64,000 nt of DNA from Collinsella sp. MSK.8.10 (GTDB lineage: Bacteria; Actinomycetota; Coriobacteriia; Coriobacteriales; Coriobacteriaceae): NCBI RefSeq assembly GCF_019041915.1, contig NZ_JAHPYF010000003.1:176279-240278 (forward strand), in the 5' to 3' direction. Both the position numbers and the translations under genes were made by a program. Below the pieces are notes generated by a model that was not told the DNA's origin, made no database searches, and was given only the letters and a program-made list of their open reading frames with translations. Every line of letters begins with the position of its first letter. The stretch's first letter is position 1. Below, in pieces: positions 44,564 to 54,220 of the stretch.

Positions 44564-45916
44564 CTATGCCTCCTCGACGGGATCGACGGAAAGGACAATC
44601 TCGCTGGCACCCAGATCGAGCGCTTGTTTGATGACCTTTGCCGGCAGTGGGAAGCTTTCCATAACGCTCGGCTTAAACGCGCGGACCTTGCCGGCGAACA
44701 GCTCCTCGCCGTTGGCCAAGATCCTCACGCAGGCGGCATCGACTGGCCGGCGCACGCGGAAGTTGAGCTTGGTGAGCGCCACAGCCGTAATGCGTCCCGG
44801 CAGCGCGTAGCCCGCGATGCCGGCAGGGGAGACGGTGAGCTCGCAGCTCGGAACGGTGCCCGCGTCGGTCCCCAGAGCGTACGCCGCTGCAGTTGCGCCA
44901 GCCCTCTCGGACTCGGTCGTTACGTTGTCGGCAAGGTCGTGTACGTGCAGCACGTTGCCGCAGGCAAAGATGCCCGGCACGCCTGTCTGCAGGCTCTGGT
45001 CCACTACGGCGCCGCGCGTGCGTGGGTCAAGCTCCACGCCCGCGACAACCGAAAGCTCATTCTCGGGAATCAGGCCCACCGAAAGCAGCAGCGTGTCGCA
45101 CGGAACGATGCGCTCCGTCCCGGCAATGGGCGCCAGATGCTCGTCGACCTGACTCACCTCGACGGCCTCCACGCGGTCGTGCCCGATTACGCGTGTGACG
45201 GTGGTGGACAAGTGCAGCGGAATTCCAAAGTCGTCCAGGCAGTTCTTGACATTGCGGCGCAGGCCGTTGGCGTACGGCATGAGCTCGTACACGCCCTCGA
45301 CCGAAATCCCCTCGAGCGTGCAGCGACGTGCCATGATCAGCCCGATGTCGCCCGAGCCCAAGATGACGGCGCGCGAGCCGGGCTTGAGGTTCTCGATATT
45401 GATGTATCGCTGCGCCAGGCCTGCCGTAAACACGCCGGCGGGTCGGCTGCCGGGAATCTTGATCTCGCTACGGGTGCGCTCGCGGCAACCCATGGCAAGG
45501 ACGACCGCGCGCCCGGTGAGCTGCAGCATGCCGGCAGGGCTCATGAGCATGACGGTGTGGACCGCGGCTTCTTCCGTAGGCTCGCCCGAATCAATCCCAA
45601 TCACCATGTTGTTCAGGAACAGCGCAATGTCGGTCGAGTGCACCTGGTCGATAAAGCGCTGCGCGTACTCGGGACCGGTGAGCTCCTGCTTAAAGTGCGA
45701 CAGGCCAAAGCCGGGGTGGATGCATTGGCGGAGGATGCCGCCCAGGTGCTGCTCGCGCTCCACGATGGCCACGTGCGCGCCTGCCTTTTGCGCGGCAAGC
45801 GCGGCCGCCATGCCGGCGGGGCCGCCTCCGATGACGACCACGTCGAAGGCCTGCGTTGCTACCGACGCTGCGGCTCCGGCCTCCGCGCGTTCGTCGCACA
45901 TATCAAACGTCGCCAT
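44564..45916 (-). CDS. NAD(P)/FAD-dependent oxidoreductase (second subunit of the GlpA-like system)
   Basis: A 450-residue flavoprotein. FAD binding is seen in VVVIGGGPAGMAAALAAQKAG (about residues 26-46) and a second dinucleotide site in RAVILGSGDIGLIMARR. A CIHPGFG motif near residue 80 is typical of this group. It is encoded between the GlpA-like gene and the DUF1667 gene with gaps of one and three bases. It probably passes electrons from the GlpA-like subunit to NAD or to a redox carrier. Confidence 0.85.
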   Translation of the reverse strand: MATFDMCDERAEAGAAASVATQAFDVVVIGGGPAGMAAALAAQKAGAHVAIVEREQHLGGILRQCIHPGFGLSHFKQELTGPEYAQRFIDQVHSTDIALFLNNMVIGIDSGEPTEEAAVHTVMLMSPAGMLQLTGRAVVLAMGCRERTRSEIKIPGSRPAGVFTAGLAQRYINIENLKPGSRAVILGSGDIGLIMARRCTLEGISVEGVYELMPYANGLRRNVKNCLDDFGIPLHLSTTVTRVIGHDRVEAVEVSQVDEHLAPIAGTERIVPCDTLLLSVGLIPENELSVVAGVELDPRTRGAVVDQSLQTGVPGIFACGNVLHVHDLADNVTTESERAGATAAAYALGTDAGTVPSCELTVSPAGIAGYALPGRITAVALTKLNFRVRRPVDAACVRILANGEELFAGKVRAFKPSVMESFPLPAKVIKQALDLGASEIVLSVDPVEEA

Positions 45917-45917
45917 C

Positions 45918-47375
45918 CTAGCGCACCCCCTTCAAAGGTCCCTCAACGAGCCACGAGCCAGTGTCCTCCAGCGGCACCTCGCTGGGGTCGCAGTCCAGCT
46001 CTCGGGCAAGAATCGCCACCACACGGCTCTGGCAAAAACCACTCTGGCACCGACCCATGCCGGCGCGGCAGCGGCGCTTGACGCCCTCGACCGAAACCGC
46101 TCCCGGTTGGCGTCGAATCGCGGCAACGATCTCTGCCTCGGGCACCGTTTCGCAGCGGCAGACGATCTGTCCCCATGCGGGGTCGGACTCGATCAGCTCT
46201 TCCTTGCGCGCAAGCGGTGCGCGGTCAAAGTCGTCCGGGGCGCGGCGAATCGGGTTCCAGTCCGCCCGCTCGTGCAGCTTCACACCCGCATCGCGCATCA
46301 CGTGCTCCATGCGCTCGGCAATGGCCGGCGCGCTTGCCACACCTGGCGACTGAATGCCCGCCGCCTGGAAAAGCCTCGGCACCACGGCCGACTGTCCAAT
46401 AAAAAAGTCGTTCGTTCCCTGAATGACCGGACGTCCGCCGGCAAATGCGCGCACCACGCGGCGCGTATCAAGATCGGGCACCAGCTTGCGCGCGCCGCTC
46501 AGCAGCGCGTTCACATCGTTCGCATAGGTCTGCGTGTCGCCCGACTCGCGCACGGCGGCCGTGGCGGTGATCACGGTGTTGCCGTGCACGGTACCCGTCA
46601 CGATAACGCCCTTCGACACCGGCGTCGGTACGGGGTAGAGCGGCATGAGCGTGCGCGGCTCCTTGTCTAGCACCACGATGTTGCCCTGACGCCAGACCAT
46701 CTGGAACTCCTCGGCGCCCGCCATATGCGAGATGTCGGCGGCGCCGTTGCCCGCGGCGTTGATCAGGTAGCGGCAGCGCACGTTGCCAACGGGGGTCGCC
46801 AGCGTAAAGCGCGCGACTCCGTCATCTAAGCCCGCAACTTCAATCGCTTCCACCGGCGCGGACCGCATAAACGTTACCCCGTTGGCCACGGCGTTCTCCA
46901 ACGCGGCGATGGCCACCTCAAACGGGTCGACAAAGCCCGTCGAGGGGCACCACAACGCGCACGTAGCGTCGGCACTGGCGCGCGGCTCTAATTCGTGGAT
47001 GCGGTCGGGTCCGACGATCGACAGCTCGGGCACGCCGTTGGCCAGACCGTTGCACCGTAGCTGCTCCAGATGCGCGCGGTCCTCGTCGTTAAAGCCCAAC
47101 ACCATCGACCCGGTGCGGCAGAACAAAAAGCCGAGCTCCTGCGACCACGTACCGTACAACTCGCAGCCACGGGCGTTGACCTGCGCCTTTACGGTGCCCG
47201 GTGCCGGATCGTAGCCGGCGTGCACCAGGCCGCCGTTGGCCTTCGACGCGCCCATCGCGATATCGTTGGCCGCCTCGACCACGCAAATGGACAGGTCAAA
47301 CCGCGCGAGCTGCCGCGCGATGGCGCACCCGGTAATGCCCGCGCCGACAATCGCGATATCAAACGTTTCTGTCAC
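45918..47375 (-). CDS. anaerobic glycerol-3-phosphate dehydrogenase-like FAD protein (GlpA-like)
   Basis: A 485-residue FAD-dependent oxidoreductase of the DAO/GlpA type. FAD binding is at IAIVGAGITGCAIARQLARF (residues 6-25); the C-terminal 90 residues hold a BFD-like Fe-S domain with CRCE and CRAGMGRCQSGFC. The usual substrate of the family is glycerol 3-phosphate. The start is GTG 47375, with GGGAGG four bases before it. A 15-base palindrome lies just upstream. No glycerol kinase or facilitator gene is next to it here. Confidence 0.83.
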   Translation of the reverse strand: MTETFDIAIVGAGITGCAIARQLARFDLSICVVEAANDIAMGASKANGGLVHAGYDPAPGTVKAQVNARGCELYGTWSQELGFLFCRTGSMVLGFNDEDRAHLEQLRCNGLANGVPELSIVGPDRIHELEPRASADATCALWCPSTGFVDPFEVAIAALENAVANGVTFMRSAPVEAIEVAGLDDGVARFTLATPVGNVRCRYLINAAGNGAADISHMAGAEEFQMVWRQGNIVVLDKEPRTLMPLYPVPTPVSKGVIVTGTVHGNTVITATAAVRESGDTQTYANDVNALLSGARKLVPDLDTRRVVRAFAGGRPVIQGTNDFFIGQSAVVPRLFQAAGIQSPGVASAPAIAERMEHVMRDAGVKLHERADWNPIRRAPDDFDRAPLARKEELIESDPAWGQIVCRCETVPEAEIVAAIRRQPGAVSVEGVKRRCRAGMGRCQSGFCQSRVVAILARELDCDPSEVPLEDTGSWLVEGPLKGVR

Positions 47376-47392
47376 AGTGCCTCCCAGACGAG

Positions 47393-47407
47393 TTGACAGG
47401 CTGTCAA
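47393..47407. promoter_or_regulatory. palindrome upstream of the GlpA-like operon
   Basis: TTGACAGGCTGTCAA is a 7-base inverted repeat around one base, 18 bases before the GTG start. It may be the operator of a local regulator. Confidence 0.5.
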
Positions 47408-47479
47408 TAAGACTATCCTACGGTCTGCACACCCCCAGAGCGGCGGCAATGCGGCGAACAGCCCCGCAACACCCGCCAA

Positions 47480-47525
47480 CGGCAGACGAGGGGAGACCCG
47501 GCAACGTCGACAACCTCGTCTGCCG
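47480..47525. repeat. 12-bp inverted repeat in the 47376-47701 gap
   Basis: CGGCAGACGAGG (47480-47491) and CCTCGTCTGCCG (47514-47525) with a 22-base loop. No T-run. The rest of this gap, which separates divergent genes, shows no gene. Confidence 0.55.
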
Positions 47526-47701
47526 GCTACCACGTTGAAGTTATGTCTCGATCTGTAACATCTAGACCCGAATTCCGCTCCCACCTGTTGCAGATTGAGA
47601 TGTTTGTGTCCGCGCCAGCCCCGGACCCAGCCGTAGTCCCATATAAAGAAACCCCGTGGTAAACTTGACCGGACTGTAAATAATCCGAAAGGTACACCCC
47701 A

Positions 47702-48133
47702 ATGTCCAAGTACATTTCCGAGCTCATGTCGCCGCAGCTTATGGGCGTCGTCTATGCTTTCGTTGGCTTTGTCATCGCCCTGTATGTGCTGTCGGTCGTC
47801 TATGTGTTTATCGACGCTCGCCGCCGCGGCGCCAGCGCCTACGTGGCATGGGGCATCATCGCCCTCATCCCGTTTGTGGGCCTCATCGCCTACCTGGTCC
47901 TGCGCCCGCACTCCTACGCGTCCGACCGCGAGGAGCAGGAACTGGACATGGCCCTGCGCGAGCGCCAGCTTGCCCAGTACGGCACCTGCCCGCAGTGCGG
48001 CGCGCCCATCGAGAAGGACTTCGTCGTCTGCCCGGTGTGCGATACCCAGGTTCGCAACGTATGTCCCAGCTGCCATCGCCCGCTCGATGCGCACTGGAAG
48101 GTCTGCCCTTACTGCCGAACTCGCATCCAGTAA
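47702..48133 (+). CDS. small membrane protein with C-terminal zinc ribbons
   Basis: A 143-residue protein with two membrane segments (about residues 14-36 and 48-67) followed by a cytoplasmic tail carrying four CxxC pairs: CPQC, CPVC, CPSC and CPYC. These form two zinc ribbons (from about residue 98). The first half resembles PLDc_N-type membrane parts. Function is unknown. AAAGG lies before the ATG. It stands alone between the GlpA-like operon and thrS. Confidence 0.78.
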   Translation: MSKYISELMSPQLMGVVYAFVGFVIALYVLSVVYVFIDARRRGASAYVAWGIIALIPFVGLIAYLVLRPHSYASDREEQELDMALRERQLAQYGTCPQCGAPIEKDFVVCPVCDTQVRNVCPSCHRPLDAHWKVCPYCRTRIQ

Positions 48134-48238
48134 CGCATCCATCGCCGGGCCGGCCGCAAGCTACGGGCACCGCGCGCCACGCGCAAGCCACGCGCGCCCC
48201 GCAGTCCCACCCCGCACGATGAAGCATGCGTAGAAAAT

Positions 48239-48269
48239 CGCCCGCCGTGCCATTAAGGTGCGGCGGGCG
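48239..48269. terminator. GC-rich hairpin before thrS
   Basis: CGCCCGCCG and CGGCGGGCG form a 9-bp stem with a 13-base loop. The plus-strand T-run is weak (CTTGT); on the minus strand ATTTTCT follows. Confidence 0.5.
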
Positions 48270-48270
48270 C

Positions 48271-48298
48271 TTGTATACCAAGGCAACCTGCCTATAAT
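48271..48298 (+). promoter_or_regulatory. promoter of thrS
   Basis: TTGTAT (48271-48276) and a perfect TATAAT (48293-48298) 16 bases apart, about 70 bases before the thrS start. No T-box is seen in the leader. Confidence 0.65.
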
Positions 48299-48367
48299 GA
48301 TGCAAGTTAAAACGCCGAGCGCATCGCACGCACTTGCATCAGGCATCCGAGAGGAGAAAACATACCC

Positions 48368-50131
<1,764 letters not shown>

Positions 50132-50153
50132 GGTAACCCAACAGAAACAACGA

Positions 50154-50189
50154 AAGGCGATCGTCCACAAAGGGCGGTCGCCTTTTTTT
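50154..50189 (+). terminator. terminator of thrS
   Basis: AGGCGATCG-TCC pairs with GGGCGGTCGCCT and is followed by TTTTTTT. Confidence 0.88.
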
Positions 50190-50203
50190 ATGCCAAAACG
50201 AAC

Positions 50204-50231
50204 AAAAGCCGCTGGTTGAGCGGCTTTTTTG
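50204..50231 (+). terminator. second terminator after thrS
   Basis: AAAAGCCGCT and AGCGGCTTTT with a 5-base loop, followed by TT. Two terminators in a row insulate the polysaccharide cluster from thrS. Confidence 0.82.
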
Positions 50232-50243
50232 TTGCACAAAAAG

Positions 50244-50365
50244 GTACAGGTTTTTGTAGAGGGCTATGGAGATGTGGCTGCGGGCAGTACATTTTGCGTA
50301 ATCTGCCCAAACGCAAACTAATTGCTTGTATAATGGCTCGCGTCGAAAGATACAAAAACCTGTAC
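50244..50365. repeat. 15-bp inverted repeat bracketing the promoter of the antiterminator gene
   Basis: GTACAGGTTTTTGTA (50244-50258) and its exact complement (50351-50365) lie 92 bases apart, with TATAAT (50329-50334) between them. The copies may be operator sites for a looped repressor, or ends of a small invertible segment. Confidence 0.6.
50329..50334 (+). promoter_or_regulatory. -10 element for the polysaccharide operon
   Basis: TATAAT, 122 bases before the start of the NusG-like gene. The -35 region is weak, which fits a regulated promoter. Confidence 0.5.
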
Positions 50366-50455
50366 TTTTGCGACTGCGCCTAGCTGCGAGCGAGAAGCTG
50401 TTCTAAACGCCCCGGCATTTGCGTGTGTCGCAAAGCCAAAAAAGGGGGCGAGAAC

Positions 50456-51046
50456 ATGGAGCAGACGGCGCGGCGGCAGGAGCAGCTGCCGGGCGCATTC
50501 AACGGCGCAACTAGCAACAGCCAGCACGGCCGCGTCCGCTGGTATCTGGTTCACACCCCCAACGGTAAAGAGCGCGAGACCTGCGAAAAGGTCCGCCGCA
50601 TTATCCCGCACGAGCTGATGCAGGACGCTTTTGTGATGCAAAAGGAGTTCTGGTTTAAGCGGGACGGCGCCTGGTCGCTCCAAACCAAACCCATGTACAA
50701 GGATTATTTCTTCGTCGCCACGCACGATGCCGCAGCGCTCGATAGGGCTTTGGCCCAACTGAGCTTTGGCTGCCGAATCGCCGGCAGTAGGGAGCGGGCG
50801 TACATGCCCATGCCGGACGATGCACAGGACTGGTACCGCAGCGTGATGGACGAAGACGGCGTGGTGCGCAACAGCGTTGCGCGCATAGAAGATGGCGTGC
50901 TGTACATAGAGCAGGGCCCACTTGTGGGGCAAGAGGCCCGCGTTAAAAAGATCGACCGTCATAAGCGCTGGTGCCTGGTGGATATAGGCGAAGGCGACTC
51001 CGCATTTAGGGAGCTGCTTCCGTTAGACGTGCCTAGCAAAACGTAG
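50456..51046 (+). CDS. NusG-like transcription antiterminator (LoaP-type)
   Basis: A 196-residue NusG paralogue. The NGN domain begins at about residue 27 (RWYLVHTPNGKERETCEKV) and a KOW-like segment at about residue 155 (GPLVGQEARVKKIDRHKRWC). Paralogues of this kind (LoaP, RfaH, UpxY) bind RNA polymerase and let it read through long polysaccharide or antibiotic operons. Being the first gene before a capsule-type cluster supports that role; assignment to LoaP is from context and length. The ATG at 50456 follows AAGGGGG. Confidence 0.8.
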   Translation: MEQTARRQEQLPGAFNGATSNSQHGRVRWYLVHTPNGKERETCEKVRRIIPHELMQDAFVMQKEFWFKRDGAWSLQTKPMYKDYFFVATHDAAALDRALAQLSFGCRIAGSRERAYMPMPDDAQDWYRSVMDEDGVVRNSVARIEDGVLYIEQGPLVGQEARVKKIDRHKRWCLVDIGEGDSAFRELLPLDVPSKT

Positions 51047-51092
51047 GGGAGCCGTTGCACCGGCAATTTATTTGGTTTTTGAATCCGTGGAT

Positions 51093-51101
51093 GGGGGGGG
51101 G
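51093..51101 (+). repeat. poly-G tract (G9) ahead of the priming sugar transferase
   Basis: Nine G directly after the AT of an ATG (51091). From this ATG the frame is closed at G9 (stop at about 51136), but with one G fewer it would run into the sugar transferase frame. The tract is followed by the small hairpin GTTCCT/AGGAAC (51102-51119). Confidence 0.6.
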
Positions 51102-51130
51102 TTCCTGGGGACAGGAACGTAAGTTTTATT

Positions 51131-51931
51131 GTGGCTGCTAAAGAAGTAACAGAAAGTAATACGCCCGTGGGGGCGACGCTCATTGCTCGGGCCATGGACC
51201 GGCGCGAGGGCACGGCGGGTGCTGGGGTCGGCTCCGCTGCAAACACGGGTGCGGTGAGCCTCCCGGGCTCGCCCGAGTTCGCTGCAGAGTCCCGTGCGCT
51301 CGACACGCGATCGCTTGGCTACCGCTTCGTGAAGCGCACGTTCGACATCGCGTTCAGTGCGTGCGTCTGCGTCGTGGCTCTCATCCCTGGCGCGGTGCTT
51401 TGTGCGTTCATTGCGGCCGACACCAAGGGTGCTCCCATCTATGCGCACGAGCGGGCTGGGCGCTTCGGTCGCCCCATCCACGTGCTCAAGTTCCGCTCCA
51501 TGGTCGCCGACGCCAACGATGTGGAGAAGTACCTCAGCCACGAGCAGATCGAGGAGTGGCACCGTGAGCGCAAGGTCACCAATGACCCGCGCATCACCAA
51601 GCTGGGCCGCGTCCTGCGCAAGACCTCGCTCGACGAGATACCTCAATTTATCAACGTGCTCGCGGGCCAGCTCTCCGTGATCGGGCCCCGGGCCATCACC
51701 TACGAAGAACTGGGGAACTTCACGCACGAGCAGCAGGTGCAGGTGCTTGCCGTCCCCCAGGGCATCACCGGCGCTTGGCAGTCAGGGCCTCGCAACCTCG
51801 CGACATTCGAGAACGGCCTGCGCCAGGAGTTCGAGCTCGCCTACGCGCGCGGCGCGAACCTTAAGGCCGACTTGCGGGTCTTCTTCAAGACCTTCTCGGT
51901 GATGTTCGGCAAGAACAAGACAGGGAGGTAG
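51131..51931 (+). CDS. sugar transferase, priming glycosyl-1-phosphate transferase
   Basis: A 266-residue protein of the bacterial sugar transferase family (WcaJ/RfbP C-terminal type), which loads the first sugar phosphate onto undecaprenyl phosphate. One membrane segment (about residues 73-97) is followed by HVLKFRSMVADAN, KTSLDEIPQFINVLAGQLSVIGPR and PGITGAWQ-like motifs, all typical. The start is unsure: GTG 51131 has AGGAA 13 bases upstream; ATG 51194 is further in. The first 60 residues are not conserved. The poly-G tract above may affect expression. Confidence 0.88.
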   Translation: MAAKEVTESNTPVGATLIARAMDRREGTAGAGVGSAANTGAVSLPGSPEFAAESRALDTRSLGYRFVKRTFDIAFSACVCVVALIPGAVLCAFIAADTKGAPIYAHERAGRFGRPIHVLKFRSMVADANDVEKYLSHEQIEEWHRERKVTNDPRITKLGRVLRKTSLDEIPQFINVLAGQLSVIGPRAITYEELGNFTHEQQVQVLAVPQGITGAWQSGPRNLATFENGLRQEFELAYARGANLKADLRVFFKTFSVMFGKNKTGR

Positions 51932-51933
51932 GC

Positions 51934-52782
51934 ATGGATTCCCAGACTTTCCCTCCCTACAGCGTGCTTATGAGCCTTTACGCCAAGGAGCGCGCCGAGT
52001 ACTTACGCGAGGCGCTGAATTCGATGCTCGCCCAGACGGTGCCCCCGGCGGAAGTCGTCATCGTGAAGGACAGCCCGCTGACTGACGAGCTCGAGGACGT
52101 CCTCTCCGAGTACGACGCGGCCAACCCCGGCCTGTTCAGTTTCGTCTCCTACCCCGAGAACAGAGGCCTCGGCTACGCGCTTGCCCGGGGCATTGAGGCG
52201 TGCTCAAACGAGATCGTAGCCCGCATGGACACCGATGACCACGCTCTGTCGGGGCGCATGGAGTGTCAGCTTGCCCTCATGGCCGAGCAAGGCCTCGACA
52301 TGGTGGGTAGCAACGTAACGGAGTTCGTCGAGGCCTGGGACAGGCCCGTGGCGACGACGGACCTGCCCATAACCCACGACGAGATCGTCGCTTACTCCAA
52401 GCGCCGCAATCCCTTCCGGCACCCGCCTATGACCTTCCGGCGCTCGAAGGTGCTCGCCGCTGGGAGTTACAACGACGACTTCCACTACTTCGAAGACTGG
52501 GACCTCTTCAACCGGATGCTCGCCTCGGGCTGCCGTGCGGCCAACGTGCGCGAGACCCTTGTGGCAATGCGCGTGAGTCCAGACTTCTACGCTCGCAGAG
52601 GAGGCCGCGCCTATCTGTCGCACGCGAGGCGCTTCAAGCGGGCGCAGCTGGCATGCGGGTACTTCAGCGCTGCCGACTACTTCATCTCGTTTGTTCCCCA
52701 GGCAGTTGTCTGCCTCATGCCCAACGCCCTTCGCGGGCTCGTGTACACAAGGATTCTCCGGAAAGGGGGAAATGCGGAGTGA
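51934..52782 (+). CDS. glycosyltransferase family 2
   Basis: A 282-residue GT-A fold transferase. The N-terminal YSVLMSLYAKERAEYLREAL resembles AmsE-type enzymes, and the DxD motif is seen in RMDTDDHA (about residues 91-98), with the later EDWDLFNRM. It adds a sugar to the lipid-linked repeat unit. GGGAGGT precedes the ATG. Its stop overlaps the start of the next frame (GTGA). Confidence 0.85.
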   Translation: MDSQTFPPYSVLMSLYAKERAEYLREALNSMLAQTVPPAEVVIVKDSPLTDELEDVLSEYDAANPGLFSFVSYPENRGLGYALARGIEACSNEIVARMDTDDHALSGRMECQLALMAEQGLDMVGSNVTEFVEAWDRPVATTDLPITHDEIVAYSKRRNPFRHPPMTFRRSKVLAAGSYNDDFHYFEDWDLFNRMLASGCRAANVRETLVAMRVSPDFYARRGGRAYLSHARRFKRAQLACGYFSAADYFISFVPQAVVCLMPNALRGLVYTRILRKGGNAE

Positions 52783-53105
52783 CCGCGACCGCAGCAATCA
52801 TTACCCTCTGCAACTCGCCGAATTATGGCTCTTGTCTGCAGAGCTATGCGACGCAGCGCGTTTTCGAGTCGCTGGGAGTCGCAGCCACGGTGGTCGACTA
52901 CTACCGGCACGACGCTATCTCGGAGAAGGAGACCGAGCGCGCCCTCAATGGACAGCTTTCCAAGAAGATCCCTATCTTGGGGCTGCCGGGTGCCAAGTCG
53001 CTCGCTTGCGATTCCATCTCGTGCATGCTCGCGCGCCGTCGCGCCTTGCTTCGGGCACCGAGACTTGGTAATTCTCTCCTATCAACGGGACTGCATCATG
53101 ACTAA
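52779..53105 (+). pseudogene. truncated polysaccharide pyruvyltransferase
   Basis: The 108-residue frame starts with GTG 52779 and has a clear pyruvyltransferase N-terminus (AIITLCNSPNYGSCLQSYAT, residues 5-24, then VVDYYRHD). Members of the family have about 350-400 residues; here similarity stops after about residue 90 and the frame closes at 53105, inside the start of the next glycosyltransferase gene. A deletion probably fused the 5' end of the gene to the region before that gene. It is unlikely to be active. A full-length relative is at 58976. Confidence 0.7.
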
Positions 53106-54219
53106 TATCCTTGTATACGCTGAGGCATGGGGTGTCGGTGGGATAGAAACATACCTTCTGGGGCTCTTTCGTGAGCTAGCCCCAAAGGGTTTCTCGTTCA
53201 CGTTGATCACTACCTGGGATTGGAATTGCTCTTACGACGATGTGCTGGCCTCGCTCGGTGTTGAGCGTCGTGCGGTTTTCAATGGCTACAAGCCCGGACA
53301 GGTGAGACGCCTCAAGGACGGGCTTAGTGCGTTCAAGAGACTTCTCGATGAAAACAGCTTCGATGCTGTGCATATCAATACGATGAATGGAATGGGGTTC
53401 GCCTATGCCCAGGTTGCTGCGAGTCGTGGAGTGCCGGTGTGCATCGTGCACTCGCACAACTCTGATGTTGGCGCGGGCGGCAGGATAGTTAAAAGGTTCG
53501 TGCACTCAGTCGCTCGCTCAGTGCTATCGGGCGCTGAGACTTCGAGGCTCGCATGTTCCGAGGAAGCGGGGCGGTATCTCTTCGGGAGGAAGCCGTTTAC
53601 GGTCGTGCGTAATGGCTTTGACACGGTTCGCTTCGCGTTCGATTCTGCCGTTCGTGGTGCTTGCCGCAGCGAGCTGGGGGTGCCCGCCGATGCACTGCTG
53701 TTGGGTAACCCTTCGCGTCTCGCGCCCGCCAAGAATCCCCTCTTCCAATTGGATGTGTTTTCCGAGGTGCTGAGGGCTGAGCCTTCTGCCTACTACCTCA
53801 TGCAAGGGGACGGCGAGATGAGGGAACAGGTACGAGAACACGCAGATTCGCTTGGTGTGGCTGCGCACGTTATCTGGTTCGAGCCGAGAGCGGACGTGGC
53901 GCCACTCTACAACGCGATGGACGTGTTGCTGTTTCCTTCGCTGCACGAGGGGCAGCCTCTCGTCCCGGTCGAGGCACAGGCTTCGGGTCTTCCGGTCCTC
54001 ATGTCTGTGAACGTATCTGACGAGACTGCCGTTACTGATTTGACTCGGTCCGAGGGGCTTGACCGTCCGGCTTCTCTTTGGGGAGAAGAGATCCTGGCTA
54101 TGGCTCGGGAGCCACGCAATCGCGCTATCTATGCGGATCAGATTCGCAAGGCGGGCTACGACGTTGCAGATACTTCTGAAATCATGGCCAATATTTATCA
54201 AACACAAGGGGTGAGATAA
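53098..54219 (+). CDS. glycosyltransferase family 4
   Basis: A 373-residue GT-B enzyme. The N-terminal GVGGIETYLLGLFRELA is the typical glycine loop, and the C-terminal PSLHEGQPLVPVEAQASGLP (about residues 280-299) is the nucleotide-sugar E-x7-E motif. It overlaps the end of the pyruvyltransferase fragment by 8 bases. The ribosome site is weak (ACGGGA), consistent with a disturbed upstream gene. Donor and acceptor sugars are unknown. Confidence 0.86.
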   Translation: MTNILVYAEAWGVGGIETYLLGLFRELAPKGFSFTLITTWDWNCSYDDVLASLGVERRAVFNGYKPGQVRRLKDGLSAFKRLLDENSFDAVHINTMNGMGFAYAQVAASRGVPVCIVHSHNSDVGAGGRIVKRFVHSVARSVLSGAETSRLACSEEAGRYLFGRKPFTVVRNGFDTVRFAFDSAVRGACRSELGVPADALLLGNPSRLAPAKNPLFQLDVFSEVLRAEPSAYYLMQGDGEMREQVREHADSLGVAAHVIWFEPRADVAPLYNAMDVLLFPSLHEGQPLVPVEAQASGLPVLMSVNVSDETAVTDLTRSEGLDRPASLWGEEILAMAREPRNRAIYADQIRKAGYDVADTSEIMANIYQTQGVR

Positions 54220-54220
54220 T

